Assembly: GCF_902459505.1 (NCBI RefSeq)
Contig: NC_047095.1
Span: 117,491,380-117,555,379, forward strand
Length of the DNA: 64,000 nucleotides
DNA from: Geotrypetes seraphini
Lineage: Eukaryota > Chordata > Amphibia > Gymnophiona > Dermophiidae
Direction: 5' to 3'
The first letter of the stretch is position 1. Every line of letters begins with the position of its first letter. This document shows positions 32,101-42,484 of this stretch, piece by piece. A program made the translations under genes and the position numbers. Under the pieces are notes generated by a model, which was given only the letters and a program-made list of their open reading frames with translations, searched no databases and had not been told where the DNA came from.

Positions 32101-32842
32101 GTCTTGTTCTTACTTTTCAGATTCACAGAACTCCACCACCGCTTCCACAACTTCTACCACCACTTCCACAACTCCTACCACCTCTTCCACAACCACTACT
32201 GGCACCGCTACCACCGCTTCCACAACTCCTAACACCGCTTCCACAACTCCTACCACCGCTTCCACAACCACTACCGGCACCGCTACCACCTCTTCCACAA
32301 CCTCTACAAGTAAAATATTCTACACTTCAACTCCTGTTTTGACTTGTCATATGATTGTGAACCTGTGTACTGCAATTAAATGATAAGCCCATCTTCTGCA
32401 ATTAGACATTGCCCATTAGTGTCTTCCTCATCACTGGGGACTGGACCCCAGATCTCGCCCCAGCTGAGTCAGAGAAGATAAGATGAGGAACGATGTGAAA
32501 CCCAGATCTTCTTCTCTGATACTGCTGAGACTAATCTAGAGCCTGCTGAGACTAATCTAGAGCCAGGTCTTGGATCATAGTGTGATCATCTAACCTTCTC
32601 TATTTCTCTCAATCCCACTAGCTTCGGTCCCAAACTATGCCATTGCACTTCTGGTGATGCTCTCCTTCATCATAGTCCTTGTTCTGTGCATCTGCTGCTC
32701 CTGGGTAAGACTCTCTCCCTCTTATCGCATTTTTTCTTTCTGATTTTAGTACTAAAAGATAGGACATCTTTTATTCTGCATTCATAGACCCCCCTCTCTC
32801 TGTCATTTTCCCTCCCAGGGGTATTTCGTATGGAGAGCATAA
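29143..32842 (+). CDS. Mucin-like small type I membrane protein, tandem copy 2 (4 exons, 124 aa)
   Basis: Exons 29143-29221, 32121-32309, 32622-32704 and 32819-32842. Signal peptide [15 protein letters not shown]… ending at A26. Residues 27-89 are almost wholly Thr, Ser, Ala and Pro in repeated STTPTTAS/TTTGTATT blocks, the longest mucin domain of the three single exons, with an NST sequon at its start. The membrane exon begins TSVPNYAIALLVML and is Cys-rich at its end (CICCSW); the tail is GYFVWRA. The exon-2 donor is ACAA|GTAAAA, weaker than the ACAG|GTAAAG of copies 1 and 3. Phases (1, 1, 0) equal those of the other copies, and the 83- and 24-nt exons have identical lengths. With the distal acceptor at 33122 the tail would be CRRKLRAKIPACPGG, much like the MUC1 juxtamembrane CRRK. 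Role as an O-glycosylated surface protein is inferred. No disrupted exon seen. Confidence 0.75.
29596..29778. mobile_element. Palindromic hAT-like MITE in intron 1 of gene 2
   Basis: 'CAGTGATTCTCAAACCTGTC' against 'GACAGGTTTGGGAATTATTG'. Flanks CCTTGGAG and CCTTAGGA are an imperfect 8-bp duplication. Copies 1 and 3 read through without it (near 20120 and 48755). Confidence 0.8.
30625..30816. mobile_element. Palindromic hAT MITE in intron 1 of gene 2
   Basis: Same family as 21719-21909 but with a different 8-bp duplication, CTGTAGCA (30617-30624, 30817-30824), so an independent insertion. Confidence 0.95.
31430..31805 (+). repeat. Minisatellite made from the CR1 phrase 'GGAATGTTGCTACTCTTTGG'
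   Basis: Alternating units 'tctggaatgttgctactctttgaggttc' and 'cggaatctcccttactctttgagattc' give a ~54-bp period. It lies inside a CR1 3' end whose head ('gacatagggaaggcactg') is at 31390 and tail at 31805-31915. The 100-aa frame across it is incidental. Confidence 0.85.
31805..32100 (+). mobile_element. CR1 end plus L2-type tail next to the exon-2 acceptor of gene 2
   Basis: Nearly identical to 20771-21060. The L2-type tail ends 'cccaataaataaaataaat' directly before 'gtcttgttcttacttttcag'. Gene 3 has no such insertion (it reads 'gcactaatgtcttgttcttacttttcag'). Confidence 0.8.
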
Positions 32843-33121
32843 TGACCGACATCTTGTGAGAAGATCGACATCTTATCTGAGAACACAGGAAAGTCTTATG
32901 CTGAGAGGAAGCGAGACATGGAGCCTTCTTTTGTTCACAATCTAATAATTTTGATTCTTCACCCTATATATACATGTATGAATCTAACCAGTATTTATTC
33001 CATGTACAGTATTTAAAATCATTCTATATACTTGTGAGTGCATCACGCAGTATTTAAGAGCATGATGTCAAACTGAGCCAGTTCCTCACTTCTCACTGTT
33101 TGCTGAAATTTCTCATTTCAG

Positions 33122-33169
33122 TGTCGAAGAAAATTAAGAGCTAAAATCCCAGCATGCCCTGGGGGATAG
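33122..33169 (+). other. Possible alternative terminal exon of gene 2
   Basis: After the conserved acceptor 'tttctcatttcag' it reads CRRKLRAKIPACPGG then TAG when joined in phase 0 to the membrane exon. Confidence 0.4.
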
Positions 33170-33505
33170 AGCAGGATGTAAAAGCATGATAGGCTCCACC
33201 TAACCCTGTTGATCTGGAGCTGTTTATTCCCATGTTGCATGGAGACAGCACATCTCCCTACCTCTTAAAGCTGCTTTCTGATTCGCTATTTCCTTCTGTG
33301 GCATTCTGGGTATTGTAGTTCTTGAGTTTCTTACCTGGGAAAAGGCAGGACATATTGCAGAATGCTTTGTAAGTGAAGATGGACAAAGGATGGGTGAATG
33401 TTTTGAGAACAGGGGAATTTCATCTGGTTGGTCTAAAATAAGAATCTTTACTGAATCTTTTCAGAGCCTGTAAACCCTTTTTCTGTATGGTATGGAACAA
33501 AAGTG

Positions 33506-33511
33506 AATAAA
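33506..33511 (+). terminator. Poly(A) signal of gene 2
   Basis: AATAAA in 'aaaagtgaataaatgtgtcat', followed by 'atcaaatctagtccctgtccc', aligned with the other copies. Confidence 0.75.
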
Positions 33512-33539
33512 TGTGTCATTTATCAAATCTAGTCCCTGT

Positions 33540-34600
33540 CCCTACTGTCTTTGATTACTGTATCCACATTTGGCATTAAGGAACAGATATATATATATTT
33601 CTGAGAAAGCAAAGGAACGTACGTGTGAAACCAATTTAAAGGAACAGTCCTCCATTCATACCCCAACAATTATTCCCTTTCTCACCCTTGCAATGAATGC
33701 CTAATCTGATGAACCAGTGCCTTGCATGGGACTGTCACCTTTGATGTTATCTACATGACATGAAACATTTACTGGCTGATGGGAAAACCAGGAGCCATGG
33801 GACAAGAGTCCTGGACTTGGAGGCATGAATTGAAACATTTATATAATGGATTTCTCAGTATTAAAAGTCCTGACCAGTGAGCGTTAGCTGTGAGCAGACA
33901 GAGCTGTCATCACTTTCTGCCTGTGCAATGGAGAATGGAGGAATGGTTTACTGGTGAGAACAGTAGGCTGAGAAACCAGATTCTCCTAGGACAAGCAGGA
34001 TGAGTCAGCCACATATGGGTGTTGTTCCAACAGCTCCCAATAGGCTGAGAAACCAGAATTCAGATCTTGCTTCTTCTACTGTCTTTCTTTGTGTCTTTGG
34101 GCGCTCTCTCCCCTGCCTCATCAACAATTTGAGATTATAAGTCCTCTGGGGAAGGGAAATGCCTATTGTATCTCAATTTCGAACTCGGCTTAAGTTCAAA
34201 TGTGGAAAACTGTTTAAAAACCTCTACCAAATGCTTTGTTACTCTTCTCCCACTATAAGCTGGCAGCGCTGTGTCATCCATTGCCCATTCTGAGGTAAAT
34301 TTAGTACCCCCATGTCTCCAGACTATTAGCCAGTCATGATTTCTGTCATGAAAAAGAGGCCACTTGTCTAAAAACCAAAACACCTGGAGGATGTACCAGA
34401 AAGAAAACTATTGGTAGCCCTCATACTGAACAGATACTAGACTAAATCTATAATATAGTTAGCTTGATGAGATTTTTATGATTTAAACCCAAAGGAGAAG
34501 AGACTCTCCAATAAGTTTTCAGTTCTCTGCATTAATTCTATTCTTCAATCAGATTCAAATTAGAATAGTCCATTGAAAATAATTAACTTTTTGGTTACAA
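33540..34600. other. 3' flank of gene 2, shared with gene 3
   Basis: Aligns with 55830-56480 and 57745-57890 ('aacaattattccctttctcacccttgcaatg', 'gtagccctcatactgaacagatacta', 'aaaggagaagagac'). No gene seen; marks the extent of the duplicated unit. Confidence 0.65.
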
Positions 34601-34605
34601 TAAGG

Positions 34606-34930
34606 ACATAAGAATAGCTTTACTGTGTTAGACCAATGGTCCATCAAGCCCAGTAGCCTGTTCTCATGGTGGTCAATCCAGGACCCTAGTACCTGGCCAA
34701 AACCCAAAGAGTAGCAACATTCAATGCTACCGATCCAGGAAGCAGAGGCTTCCCCCATGTCTTAATAACAGGCTATGGACTTTTCCTCCAGGAATTTGTC
34801 CAAACCTTTCTTAAAACCAGCTACGCTTTCCGCTTTTACCACAGCTTCTGGCAACGCGTTCCAGAGCTTAACTAGTCTATGAGTGAAAAAATATTCCCTC
34901 CTATTGGTTTTAAAAGTATTTCCCTGCAGT
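34606..34930 (-). mobile_element. CR1 LINE 3' end, reverse
   Basis: From 'aagaatagctttactgtgttagaccaatgg' through 'gcttcccccatgtc' to 'ttccagagcttaactagtctatgagtg'. Copy 3's flank has the empty site ('ttggttacaaaagtctcagtc' near 57890), so it inserted after duplication. Confidence 0.9.
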
Positions 34931-35099
34931 AATCTCAGTCAACAATAAGTACCTATAAACATCTGGATTCATCAAAATGACAAGTGCAGCTTCCACCCTT
35001 TGCACATTATGCAGTCAAGTGACAGAAAAACTTACCCTCAATGAGAGCCAAACACTGAGCAAAGAGAAGACTACCAGAGATTTGATATATTAACCTTAA

Positions 35100-36545
35100 A
35101 TATTGTATAAACAATTATTCCCTATCTCCTCTTCTTTCTATTTTAACACTCAAAATGCTGAGAAACATAGCTAGAATATGTATAGGACTTGGACTGCTGA
35201 TAATACTACTAGGACAATTAACAGAGGACATATTATCGAATAGACAATTACCTATTAAGGTGACCAATAGAAATCATGTAGAGCCCAGGGTAGACCCTTC
35301 ATACACAAATGAATACTCAAAATGCCTCATCCCAGAAATGAGGCAAATGGAGGTTGTCATTGGTAACAGACCCCAGAAGAAGCTACACAAGAAACCAGAC
35401 AACGGTAGATCGATTAACAACCTTAGGACTTGAAAGGTAAAACATAACGCCTCCTCAAACAAGTTCAAGTTTCAAGTTTATTTTTAACTTATTGAATCGC
35501 TTAATTTAATTTGCTAAGCGATTTACAAATAAAAAGGAAGAAAAAAGTGTATACATTAGGTTATTTATAATTAATTAAATAAGTTTGACATACTGACATA
35601 CAAACTAACAGATACATAAGGGAAGAGAGGGCAGAACTACAATTGTATATATAAAAGGTAACATAGATGGTAAAAACAGCAAGGTAAGGTGAATAAAATT
35701 AAAAGAGGAAAAGAGAGAGAAAAAAAGATAATCGTCAAATATGATTTATAAATTAAAAGCATCTTTAAAAAGGAAGCTCTTCAGAATACCTTTAAAATGT
35801 TTTAGGTCATTTTCCTCTCTTATATACTGAGGTATATAAGGTCATATAAGGTATATAAGGTCATATAAGGTATATAAGGTCATTTTCCTCTCTTATATAC
35901 TGAGGTCATTTTCCTCTCTTATATACTGAGGCCCCATAATTGTGGGGCCATTACAGAAAAGATATCAAGGCGACGAGTTCCAATAACTTTTAATGACGGA
36001 ACTGTTAAAAGTTTTCGATTAGTGGACCTTAAAGAACGTGATGTACTATGGGGAATAAGTAATTTATTAATGAATTGGGGTTCGTTTGAGGACAATGTTT
36101 TAAAATCTAAAAGCAAAATTTTGAAAGTAATGCGATGAGCGACAGGAAGCCAGTGCGAATCAATCAGGAGTTGGTGTAACATGATCAAATTTTTTACGGT
36201 TGTATATTAGTTTGATGGCGGTATTTTGAACTATCTGAAGTCGCCTCTTTTCTTTTTGGGTGACATTTATTAATAAAGAGTTACAATAATCAAGTTTTGA
36301 AATAATTAATGAGTGGATCAATATATTGAGTTCTCCCAATCCCTGGCTACTGTACTCATGCTAGCTCTCTGATAAACAAAGCAGGGACTGGCTAATGCAA
36401 AAACAACCAGGATTACTACTGGTAACTGAAACCTGGCTACAATTACAGGATGACTGATAATAAGAGATCTTCTTTCATACGGTTACAAAATATTACATCT
36501 ATGCAGAAAGAAAAAAGAGGCGGAGGGGTAGCAATCATTCATAAG
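35100..36545 (+). mobile_element. 5' part of an L2 LINE (ORF2 start), split by a reverse L2
   Basis: 36350-36545 encodes an L2 endonuclease start with stops: NARSLINKAG, then NQDYY(W) and LLVTETW-like text, and KRGGGVAIIHKN. The 92-aa frame at 35155-35433 (MLRNIARICIGLGLLIILLG…) lies just upstream and is probably part of the same element. The pieces are separated by the reverse L2 at 35462-36330. Confidence 0.6.
35462..36330 (-). mobile_element. L2 LINE 3' part, reverse
   Basis: The - strand frame 36188-35919 encodes DSHWLPVAHRITFKILLLDF, then STSRSLRSTNRKLLTVPSLK. The tail is the 'tgtaaatcgcttagcaaatt' text at 35500 in reverse. A local 'ggtatataaggtcata' repeat lies at 35830-35890. Confidence 0.8.
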
Positions 36546-36870
36546 AACACGGTGCGCTAGTGTGCTGCAGTCGGTTCCAGGTGTACCCCGCCGAGATGCC
36601 GGCAAGGAGGAGAGGCACTGGTGCTGACTGACTGCTTACAGGATGTACTTCTTGTGGCGAGAGGCTCGTCTTGTAGGCAGTCAGGCGGTGCCAGCGTCTC
36701 CTCCTCTCCCCGCACCTTCCCTCCACCCGGATCCCCCACTGGCAAAGTAACAGGCTCAGGGTCACGGCCGGAGGGCCTCCGCGCATGCATGGATGTCATA
36801 CAGTGATGATGTCATACATGAGAGTCATACAGTGATGATGTCATACAGTGATGATGTCATACATGAGAGA
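36546..36870. mobile_element. GC-rich hAT fragment and 'GATGATGTCATACA' repeat
   Basis: 36580-36790 resembles the interior of the hAT at 59306-59961 ('gaggagaggcactggtg', 'ctcctcctctcc…ccccactggc'). It is followed by short direct repeats of 'agtgatgatgtcatacatgagag'. Confidence 0.5.
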
Positions 36871-36914
36871 GTGTGGCGCACAGGGGAGAGTGTGGCGCAG
36901 TGGTTAAAAAGTGC

Positions 36915-37097
36915 CAAAAAGTGAACGATGTGGATATGGTTCAATCAATGATCTGAAACAATGTCAAAACATAGAATTTCATTTCTGTAAATTGGCACTT
37001 AATGATATAAGATAACACTCTTTTCAATGGCAAAATAATGCTCAGAATTTAGGAAGTTGGTTGGTTGGGCTGAGAACTTTTCAGCACCCCCCTTGTA
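36915..37097. mobile_element. Tc1/mariner-type MITE, second copy (inverted)
   Basis: 'gtggatatggttcaatcaatgatctg' and 'ggttgggctgagaacttttcagcac' match 5526-5740 on the opposite strand; one end is truncated. Confidence 0.75.
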
Positions 37098-37224
37098 TTA
37101 GCAATCCATAAATATGTAATGTAATGTAATGGTGTGACAAACATCTCAAACTACTGGGAAATAGTAATAAAAAAGAGACAGGGCAGTGGTATTATGTATA
37201 ACTATTTATTATTCAATTTTCTAT

Positions 37225-37715
37225 ATACCACTAGCTCCTTCCCACTTCCCAATACCACATCCCAATACTTTTTCGAGACCTAGACCCTTAATGCCCCTTT
37301 TCCATCCTCCTCCTCCCCCCCCCTTCTGATCTACTCCCCTCCCCCTCCTCTCCCCCCTACTCCTCTCCTTGCGGTTCGCAACTCTACGATCATTTTGATA
37401 TGTAACCTCTTGTAACTACTCTCTCCTTGCTGTTTGCAACTCTATGATCAATTGGATATGTAACCACTTGTAATCTCTGTTTAACTAATGTGAACTGCCT
37501 AGAACTCTTTGGGGTATGGCGGTATACAAAAATAAAGTTGTTATTATTATTATTATTATTTCCGATTCCCCAAAGCAACCTCATCTACTCTTTATCTCCT
37601 CTAGAAATTACCAGATATCTTCTTCTTGAAATATGTTTTTTGTAATTCTTTTATAATCCGCCTTGAACCGCAAGGCAATGGTGGAATAGAAATCTTTAAT
37701 GTAATGTAATTGTTC
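37225..37715 (+). mobile_element. Two L2 LINE 3' tails in series
   Basis: First tail: 'gtgaactgcctagaactctttggggtatggcggtatacaaaaataaag' ending in (TTA)n at 37540-37561. Second: 'ttataatccgccttgaaccgcaaggcaatggtggaatagaaatc' ending in (ATGTA)n near 37710. Confidence 0.85.
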
Positions 37716-37935
37716 TCCTAAGGGAATTCAGAATGGTTTACATGAATTTATTCAGGTACTTGAGCATCTTTCCCTGTCTTTCCTGGTGGGCTCACAATCT
37801 ATCTAATGTACCTGGGACAATGGGGGGGGGGGATTAAGTGACTTGCCCAGGGTCACAAGGAACAGCACAGGTTTGAACCCACAAACTCAGGGTTTTGAGG
37901 CTGTAGCTTTGACCACTGGTCCACACTCTCCCCCA
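37715..37935 (-). mobile_element. tRNA-derived SINE (MIR-like)
   Basis: Contains 'cctggtgggctcacaatctatctaatgtacctggg' and 'gtgacttgcccagggtcacaaggaac…ttgaacccacaaactcagggttttgaggctg…ccacactctccc', the fullest SINE copy in the window. Confidence 0.7.
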
Positions 37936-38079
37936 AGATGCCAAGATCCATTGTTCTAACAAAACAGCATCAATAATCTTTTCTCTCTTTTTAAAATAAC
38001 TTCAAATCAGGTTGATATTGGTTTCTTTTTATGAACAGTATATACTCATGGCTTTCTCTTAGGAATCAATAAATTTATT

Positions 38080-38931
38080 TTTTCCCATATTCATGTGTTC
38101 CATTTTCAAAACCATTGCTTGTCCTGTTTGATGCACATTCTTTCAACTTTCTCAAATAATCATGATCAAGGAAGAGGGGTTTTTATAGGAGCCACTGATT
38201 TTATTCCATAGAGTGAAATACTGACCATAGTTGTAATCAAAATACAGATGATGGTCAGTGTTAAGGACCAAGCCATTGATAACATAACTTAGATATTGTG
38301 GGACACAATAACCACCATCATGAATTGATACAATCCAGATATTGACAAAGATGTAGAGACCTAAGTAAGCCACTTGGTGTAAAGGAAAAATAAAAGGATA
38401 AATATGATACAGCAGACTCTGAAGGAACCCATGGAAAGCATGGCTTGCAAATGGAGAAGGAACCTTCCATATATGATGGGGCTTGTGAAAAGTCTTAAAG
38501 CTTAGGATGGAGAAATTGATGGATCCAATAGATACCCAAGTCCGTGAAGAAAATAAACGAAAGTATACTGAATATTATTTCAAACCAGCCATATGGTGAG
38601 TCTTCAATGTTGTTATAAAGTCTGCTGTACCCTCTGACTTCGACAAAAAAGAGAGTAACAGTGGGAATACTCATCCATGGCATGGACTGCACTGAAAACT
38701 TGATCTCATGCTGCACCTGGTTCTTCAAAACTGTGGATGTTTCATCAAATTGTAGTAAAAAAAAAAAAAAAAGATAATAACTGAGTATTCCAAACAGGAA
38801 GTAAATGATAAGTCCACCAGTATTTGTCACAATAAGGAGACATGTCGAAGGCCATCATCCTCTGGCCAGGTAGCTTGATATACATATGGTGTAAAAATGT
38901 AATAATCTGCATAGTTCAGTACCAAATCCAT
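38080..38931 (-). pseudogene. SC5D: Processed pseudogene of SC5D (lathosterol oxidase, sterol C5-desaturase)
   Basis: The parent enzyme inserts the C5 double bond of cholesterol in the ER membrane using di-iron histidine boxes. Reading from 38931 on the - strand: MDLVLNYADYYIFTPYVYQA and TWPEDD, then LKNQVQHEIKFSVQSMPWMS, EVRGYSRLY, FFTDLGIYWIH, a trace of HKPHH, then YIFVNIWIVSIHDGG and TDHHLYFDYNYGQYFTLW and KNPSS. These cover nearly the whole protein in order without introns, so it is a retrocopy. At least three frameshifts break it (one base lost near VSLL/IVT, one between PQF and LKNQ, one after WIH..LH), and an expanded T run lies in between. It interrupts the 3' flank that is continuous beyond gene 3. 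Not functional. Confidence 0.93.
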
Positions 38932-39189
38932 CTTTATACCTGAGGTAAGAGGGAGGGTTGCGGGAGAGGACTCTGCACGCCAACCCAATGATTCCTGTCA
39001 CTCCAGTCAAAGTTCAAAATGTTGTCTATGCACCTCCAACTGCTACCAATCCACATTAAAGCTAAGGTTCTGCAGCAGCTCGATCTCCTAAACTAGTCAC
39101 CCATTCACCCGTGCCACCCACCAGAGGTTCTCAAGAGATTTTCCAGTCAACCAGCCTTAAGCAATGGGAAGTCTACCTTATCTGCAAGA

Positions 39190-39530
39190 ACATGATCAGA
39201 GAGCCTTTCTATTAAGGAAAAGGTTATAGTAGAGAGTACCAATGCCCTCTAGTGGTCATTATGGATCCTCACACTGGAACACCTTTGGTTCATTCTGTTA
39301 AAGTACAATAGAGACCGAGGCTACCCAGTGCTCACTAGTGGTCATTAGGGAACCACATACAGGAGCTCCTTTGGTAAAGAAACAGAAAATGATGATAGGT
39401 AAAGGCCCATATGACCCATCCAGTTCTCTCCTTTGATTATATTCTATTAGAGGAAATGTCACAGAGATAGAGACTACCCAATGCCCTCTAGTGATCATTA
39501 GGAAGCCATACACAGGAACTCCTTTGGTTG
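39190..39530. repeat. Three ~120-bp diverged direct repeats ('CCCTCTAGTGGTCATTAGG')
   Basis: 'aatgccctctagtggtcatta', 'cagtgctcactagtggtcattagggaaccac' and 'aatgccctctagtgatcattaggaagcc' at about 39247, 39330 and 39480, each followed by 'aggagctcctttgg'-like text. The same motif recurs near 58207, 59246 and 59995 in the flank of gene 3. Confidence 0.75.
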
Positions 39531-39559
39531 TCTTCTCTTTACAAAATAGTCACAACATC

Positions 39560-40500
39560 TTACTCTTATAACAGAAAATGAAGAGTTTGGGAGTAATCCT
39601 TGATACCTCATTAAAATTTCACAGCCACATTGTTGCAGTAGTCAAAACTGTTTTCTTTAAAATAAGGATGGTGTTAAAACTATGGGATTTGCTGTCAGCT
39701 ATGAACTTTAGATTGGTTATGCAGAGTTATGTCTTACCACATCTAAACTATTGTAATTCTCTTTTCTGCTGCTTGCCGAAGACTTCACTCAGAGCACTTC
39801 AGGTGGCTCAAAATACCATTGCCAGGGTAATAGCTAGATTGCCCCGTTATTTCCATGTTACACCTGTGCCGACCGAACTTCACTGGTTGCCGGTTGTTTG
39901 GAGATTACAATTTAAGCTTCTAACCTTAGTATTCAAATCTTTCTGGGATCTATTGCCCAAGGTGATTGCTTCACCCTCTCCAAGGTAGGGAGAACGAGAG
40001 GGCACTCTCTAAAGTTGAAAGGGGATAGATTCCGTACAAACATAAGGAAGTTCTTCTTCACCTAGAGAGTGGTAGAAAACTGGAGCGCTCTTCCAGATTC
40101 TGTTATAGGGGAAAACACTCTCCCGGGATTCAAGACAAAGTTGGACAAGTTCCTGCTAAACTGGAACGTATGCAGGGGAGGCTGGACTCATTTAGAACAC
40201 TGGTCTTTGACCTGGGGGCCACTGCTTGAGCGGACTGCTAGGCACAATGGACCACTGGTCTGACCCAGCAGCGGCAATTTTTATGTTCTCTGCTACAGAC
40301 TTGTGTGCCTTCTCGTTCTTTGAGATCACTAGAGAAAGCTTTTTTGGCTGTTTCCACTCTGTCGCCAAAGTTGCAAATTGATCACGTATATTCCAAGTAG
40401 CCGAACCTTTACCATGGAACTCGGTTCCAGATTCTATCCGTCTGACCTCTGATTTTTTGACATTTCAGAAAAGCTTGAAAACCTATTTTATTTCGACTTG
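39560..40500 (+). mobile_element. L2 LINE 3' part, split by a CR1 end
   Basis: 39578-39980 encodes KSLGVILDTSLKFHSHI, YVLPHLNYCNSLF, LQVAQNTIARVIARL and TELHWLPVVWRLQF. The frame resumes at about 40290 (RSLEKAFL-like, PWNSVPDSI, FQKSLKTYFI). The CR1 piece at 39985-40289 is therefore younger. Confidence 0.88.
39985..40289 (+). mobile_element. CR1 LINE 3' end nested in the L2
   Basis: Encodes LKGDRFRTNIRKFFFT, VVENWSALPDSVIGENTL and FKTKLDKFLL, then the tail 'ctgggggccactgcttgagcggactgctaggcac…ggcaatttttatgttct'. Confidence 0.9.
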
Positions 40501-41150
40501 CCTTTTCTCTACCTCCCATGCCCTACAACCATAACAAAACAACTACAAACTATCCAAAACACAGCACTAAGACTCATCTACTCATTAAAGAAACATGATC
40601 ACATTACAGAAGCATATCTCCAATCGCACTGGCTTCCGATCCCAGCAAGAATACAATTTAAATTCTACTGCCTACTATTTAAGACTTTATACGGAGACAG
40701 TCCAAACTACCTGAATAACCGCCTCATCCACAACACCTCAACCAGACATAGGAAAACTCACACCCCATTCTCATACCCCCCAATTAAGGAGACCAAACGG
40801 AAAAAACGATATGATGGCCTACTAGCCACTCAAGCAGCCAAACTAGACAACCAAATCGCCAATCTGACAGCATCCCTAGACTACAAAACTTTTAGAAAAG
40901 AAATAAAGACCATACTATTCAAGAAATCCCTGAAAAATAAATAACACCGCAAGTATCAAACACCGCCTCTCACTAAAGCCAACTACCCTAAACAAATAAC
41001 TATACTCATTTCTTACTCTCTTTGAAAATGACCAAATCTCTTTTTGGTAAGATCTTTTTGTAATACTTCCTTGATAATTCTTTTGTAATCCGCCTTGAAC
41101 TGCAAGGTAATGGCGGAATAGAAATCCCTAATGTAATGTAATGTAATAGG
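40498..41150 (+). mobile_element. L2 LINE 3' part, relatively intact
   Basis: A 148-codon open frame: LQTIQNTALRLIYSLKKHDH, SHWLPIPARIQFKFYCLLFK, RHRKTHTPFSYPPIKE, FRKEIKTILFKKSL. Tail 'gtaatccgccttgaactgcaaggtaatggcggaatagaaatccctaatgtaatgtaatg'. Confidence 0.92.
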
Positions 41151-41410
41151 GTTAAATTCTCAGAGCGTAGTGATCTATTCGGCAGATAATTAGTCATCTT
41201 GCTCTTGAATAGTTCAGGTATAGTACCGTACAGGAATTGGTGACAAATCATCACTGCTTTGTTCTGAACTCTGAACGCAACTGACAGCCAGTGTAGTGGT
41301 TGGAGATAGGGCGTAATGTAAACATATTTCGATGTTCCCATTATCAGTCTGGCTGCTGTGTTTTGCGTGACTTGCAGTGTGACTATCTGAAAGAGCATGA
41401 TTTTTCTGTA
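41150..41410 (-). mobile_element. L2 LINE fragment, reverse
   Basis: The - strand encodes LQVTQNTAARLIMGTSKYVY, LQPLHWLSVAFRVQNKAVM and SKMTNYLPNRSLRSENL. It abuts the previous element tail to tail. Confidence 0.8.
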
Positions 41411-41559
41411 TCCAATGGGACACTGATTTTTATTTTAGATTTATGTTCATTTAAATGAATCCTGATAGATCTACTAGTTCTTCAGATATATATTTTATCA
41501 TGAGGATTTTTAAAATACTAGCCACATGGGCTGAACTAGATGTATGTATTCAATGCCAG

Positions 41560-41960
41560 CCTACATATAGTAACATAGTAAATGACGGCAGATAAAGACC
41601 TGAGTGGTCAATCCAGTCTGCCCAACCATACATGCTCCATAAATTAATTATTTAGTTTAAGTGGACCTTTTACTTAGATATTTCTGGGCCAGAAACCCAG
41701 AGCCCTGCCCAGTAGTGTGCTTAGGTTCCATCAACTGGAGTCTCCATCAAAGCTCACTCCAGCCCAACTTAACCATCCCAGCCATCGAAACCCTCCCCAG
41801 CCCATCCTCCACCAAATGTCCATATAAGGAACACAGGCTGTGCAAGCTTGCCCAGTATGGCCTTAGTTCCTTCAATGTCTACCCATTATTTTCTGATTAG
41901 AGATCCTCTGTGTTCATCCCATGCTTGTTTGGGTACCGACACTGAAAATCTCGGTCAATG
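41560..41960 (-). mobile_element. CR1-like LINE 3' UTR, reverse
   Basis: 'agtaacatagtaaatgacggcagataaagacctgagtggtc' then 'tgggccagaaacccagagccctgcccagtagtg…' matches the reverse of 45965-46260 plus 46735-46775. Confidence 0.8.
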
Positions 41961-42111
41961 ATGGCTCCTGCAATTTATCCAGGTATCAGTTAATCTTTGG
42001 AATTAAATCTTTGCACTTTTTTGTGTGCAGATGTTCTTCCATAGCTTTTTGTTGGTACACTACCTTGCTATCAAAGATGAATGGCAGTTATCATTTTAAT
42101 ACACCTTAAAC

Positions 42112-42452
42112 CAGGGGTGGACCACCTGTGTCTCAGAAATGAACTTTATGTGTCCTTGAGAAGATGGGAAGTATACACAGGAAGTAACAATAACCAGAGT
42201 TTTGTTGTGAATGGTATCACTGAAGGATGTAACTACAAGATAAGACTTGTTTGACAGTGTTAGCAGCTGTTTGGAAAAACAGAAGTATACAATAACAGAG
42301 CATTCTGGTAATAACTTATGTTCATTCAGTCATCCCATTGAGTTTTCTTGGCAGTGAATATATAGCACATTTGTTAATTTTCCATAAGTGGCCCACTAGG
42401 GATAGAACTGACATTTATGTGGCCCTCTGTGTATAAAGGTTGCCCATTCCTG
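42112..42452. mobile_element. hAT MITE with exact 8-bp target duplication
   Basis: 341 bp, ends CAGGGGTGGACCACC and, inverted, CAGGAATGGGCAACC. CCTTAAAC occurs on both sides (42104-42111, 42453-42460). Interior 'gtggccc' repeats; no transposase. Confidence 0.9.
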
Positions 42453-42484
42453 CCTTAAACTGTAAGAAATTGGAGGAAAAGTTA

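Noticed and set aside
32110-32298. Val/Glu-rich open frame on the - strand
   Set aside because: Mirror of the Thr-rich exon of gene 2: ACC/ACA codons read backwards as GGT/TGT and GTG. No independent evidence.
35155-35433. 92-aa frame with an N-terminal hydrophobic stretch as a host gene
   Set aside because: Lies directly before L2 endonuclease text and between L2 pieces; no splice or promoter support. Kept as probable L2 5' part.
38495-38830. A living SC5D-like gene
   Set aside because: The conserved blocks fall in different frames without introns; the open frame covers only the middle of the protein.
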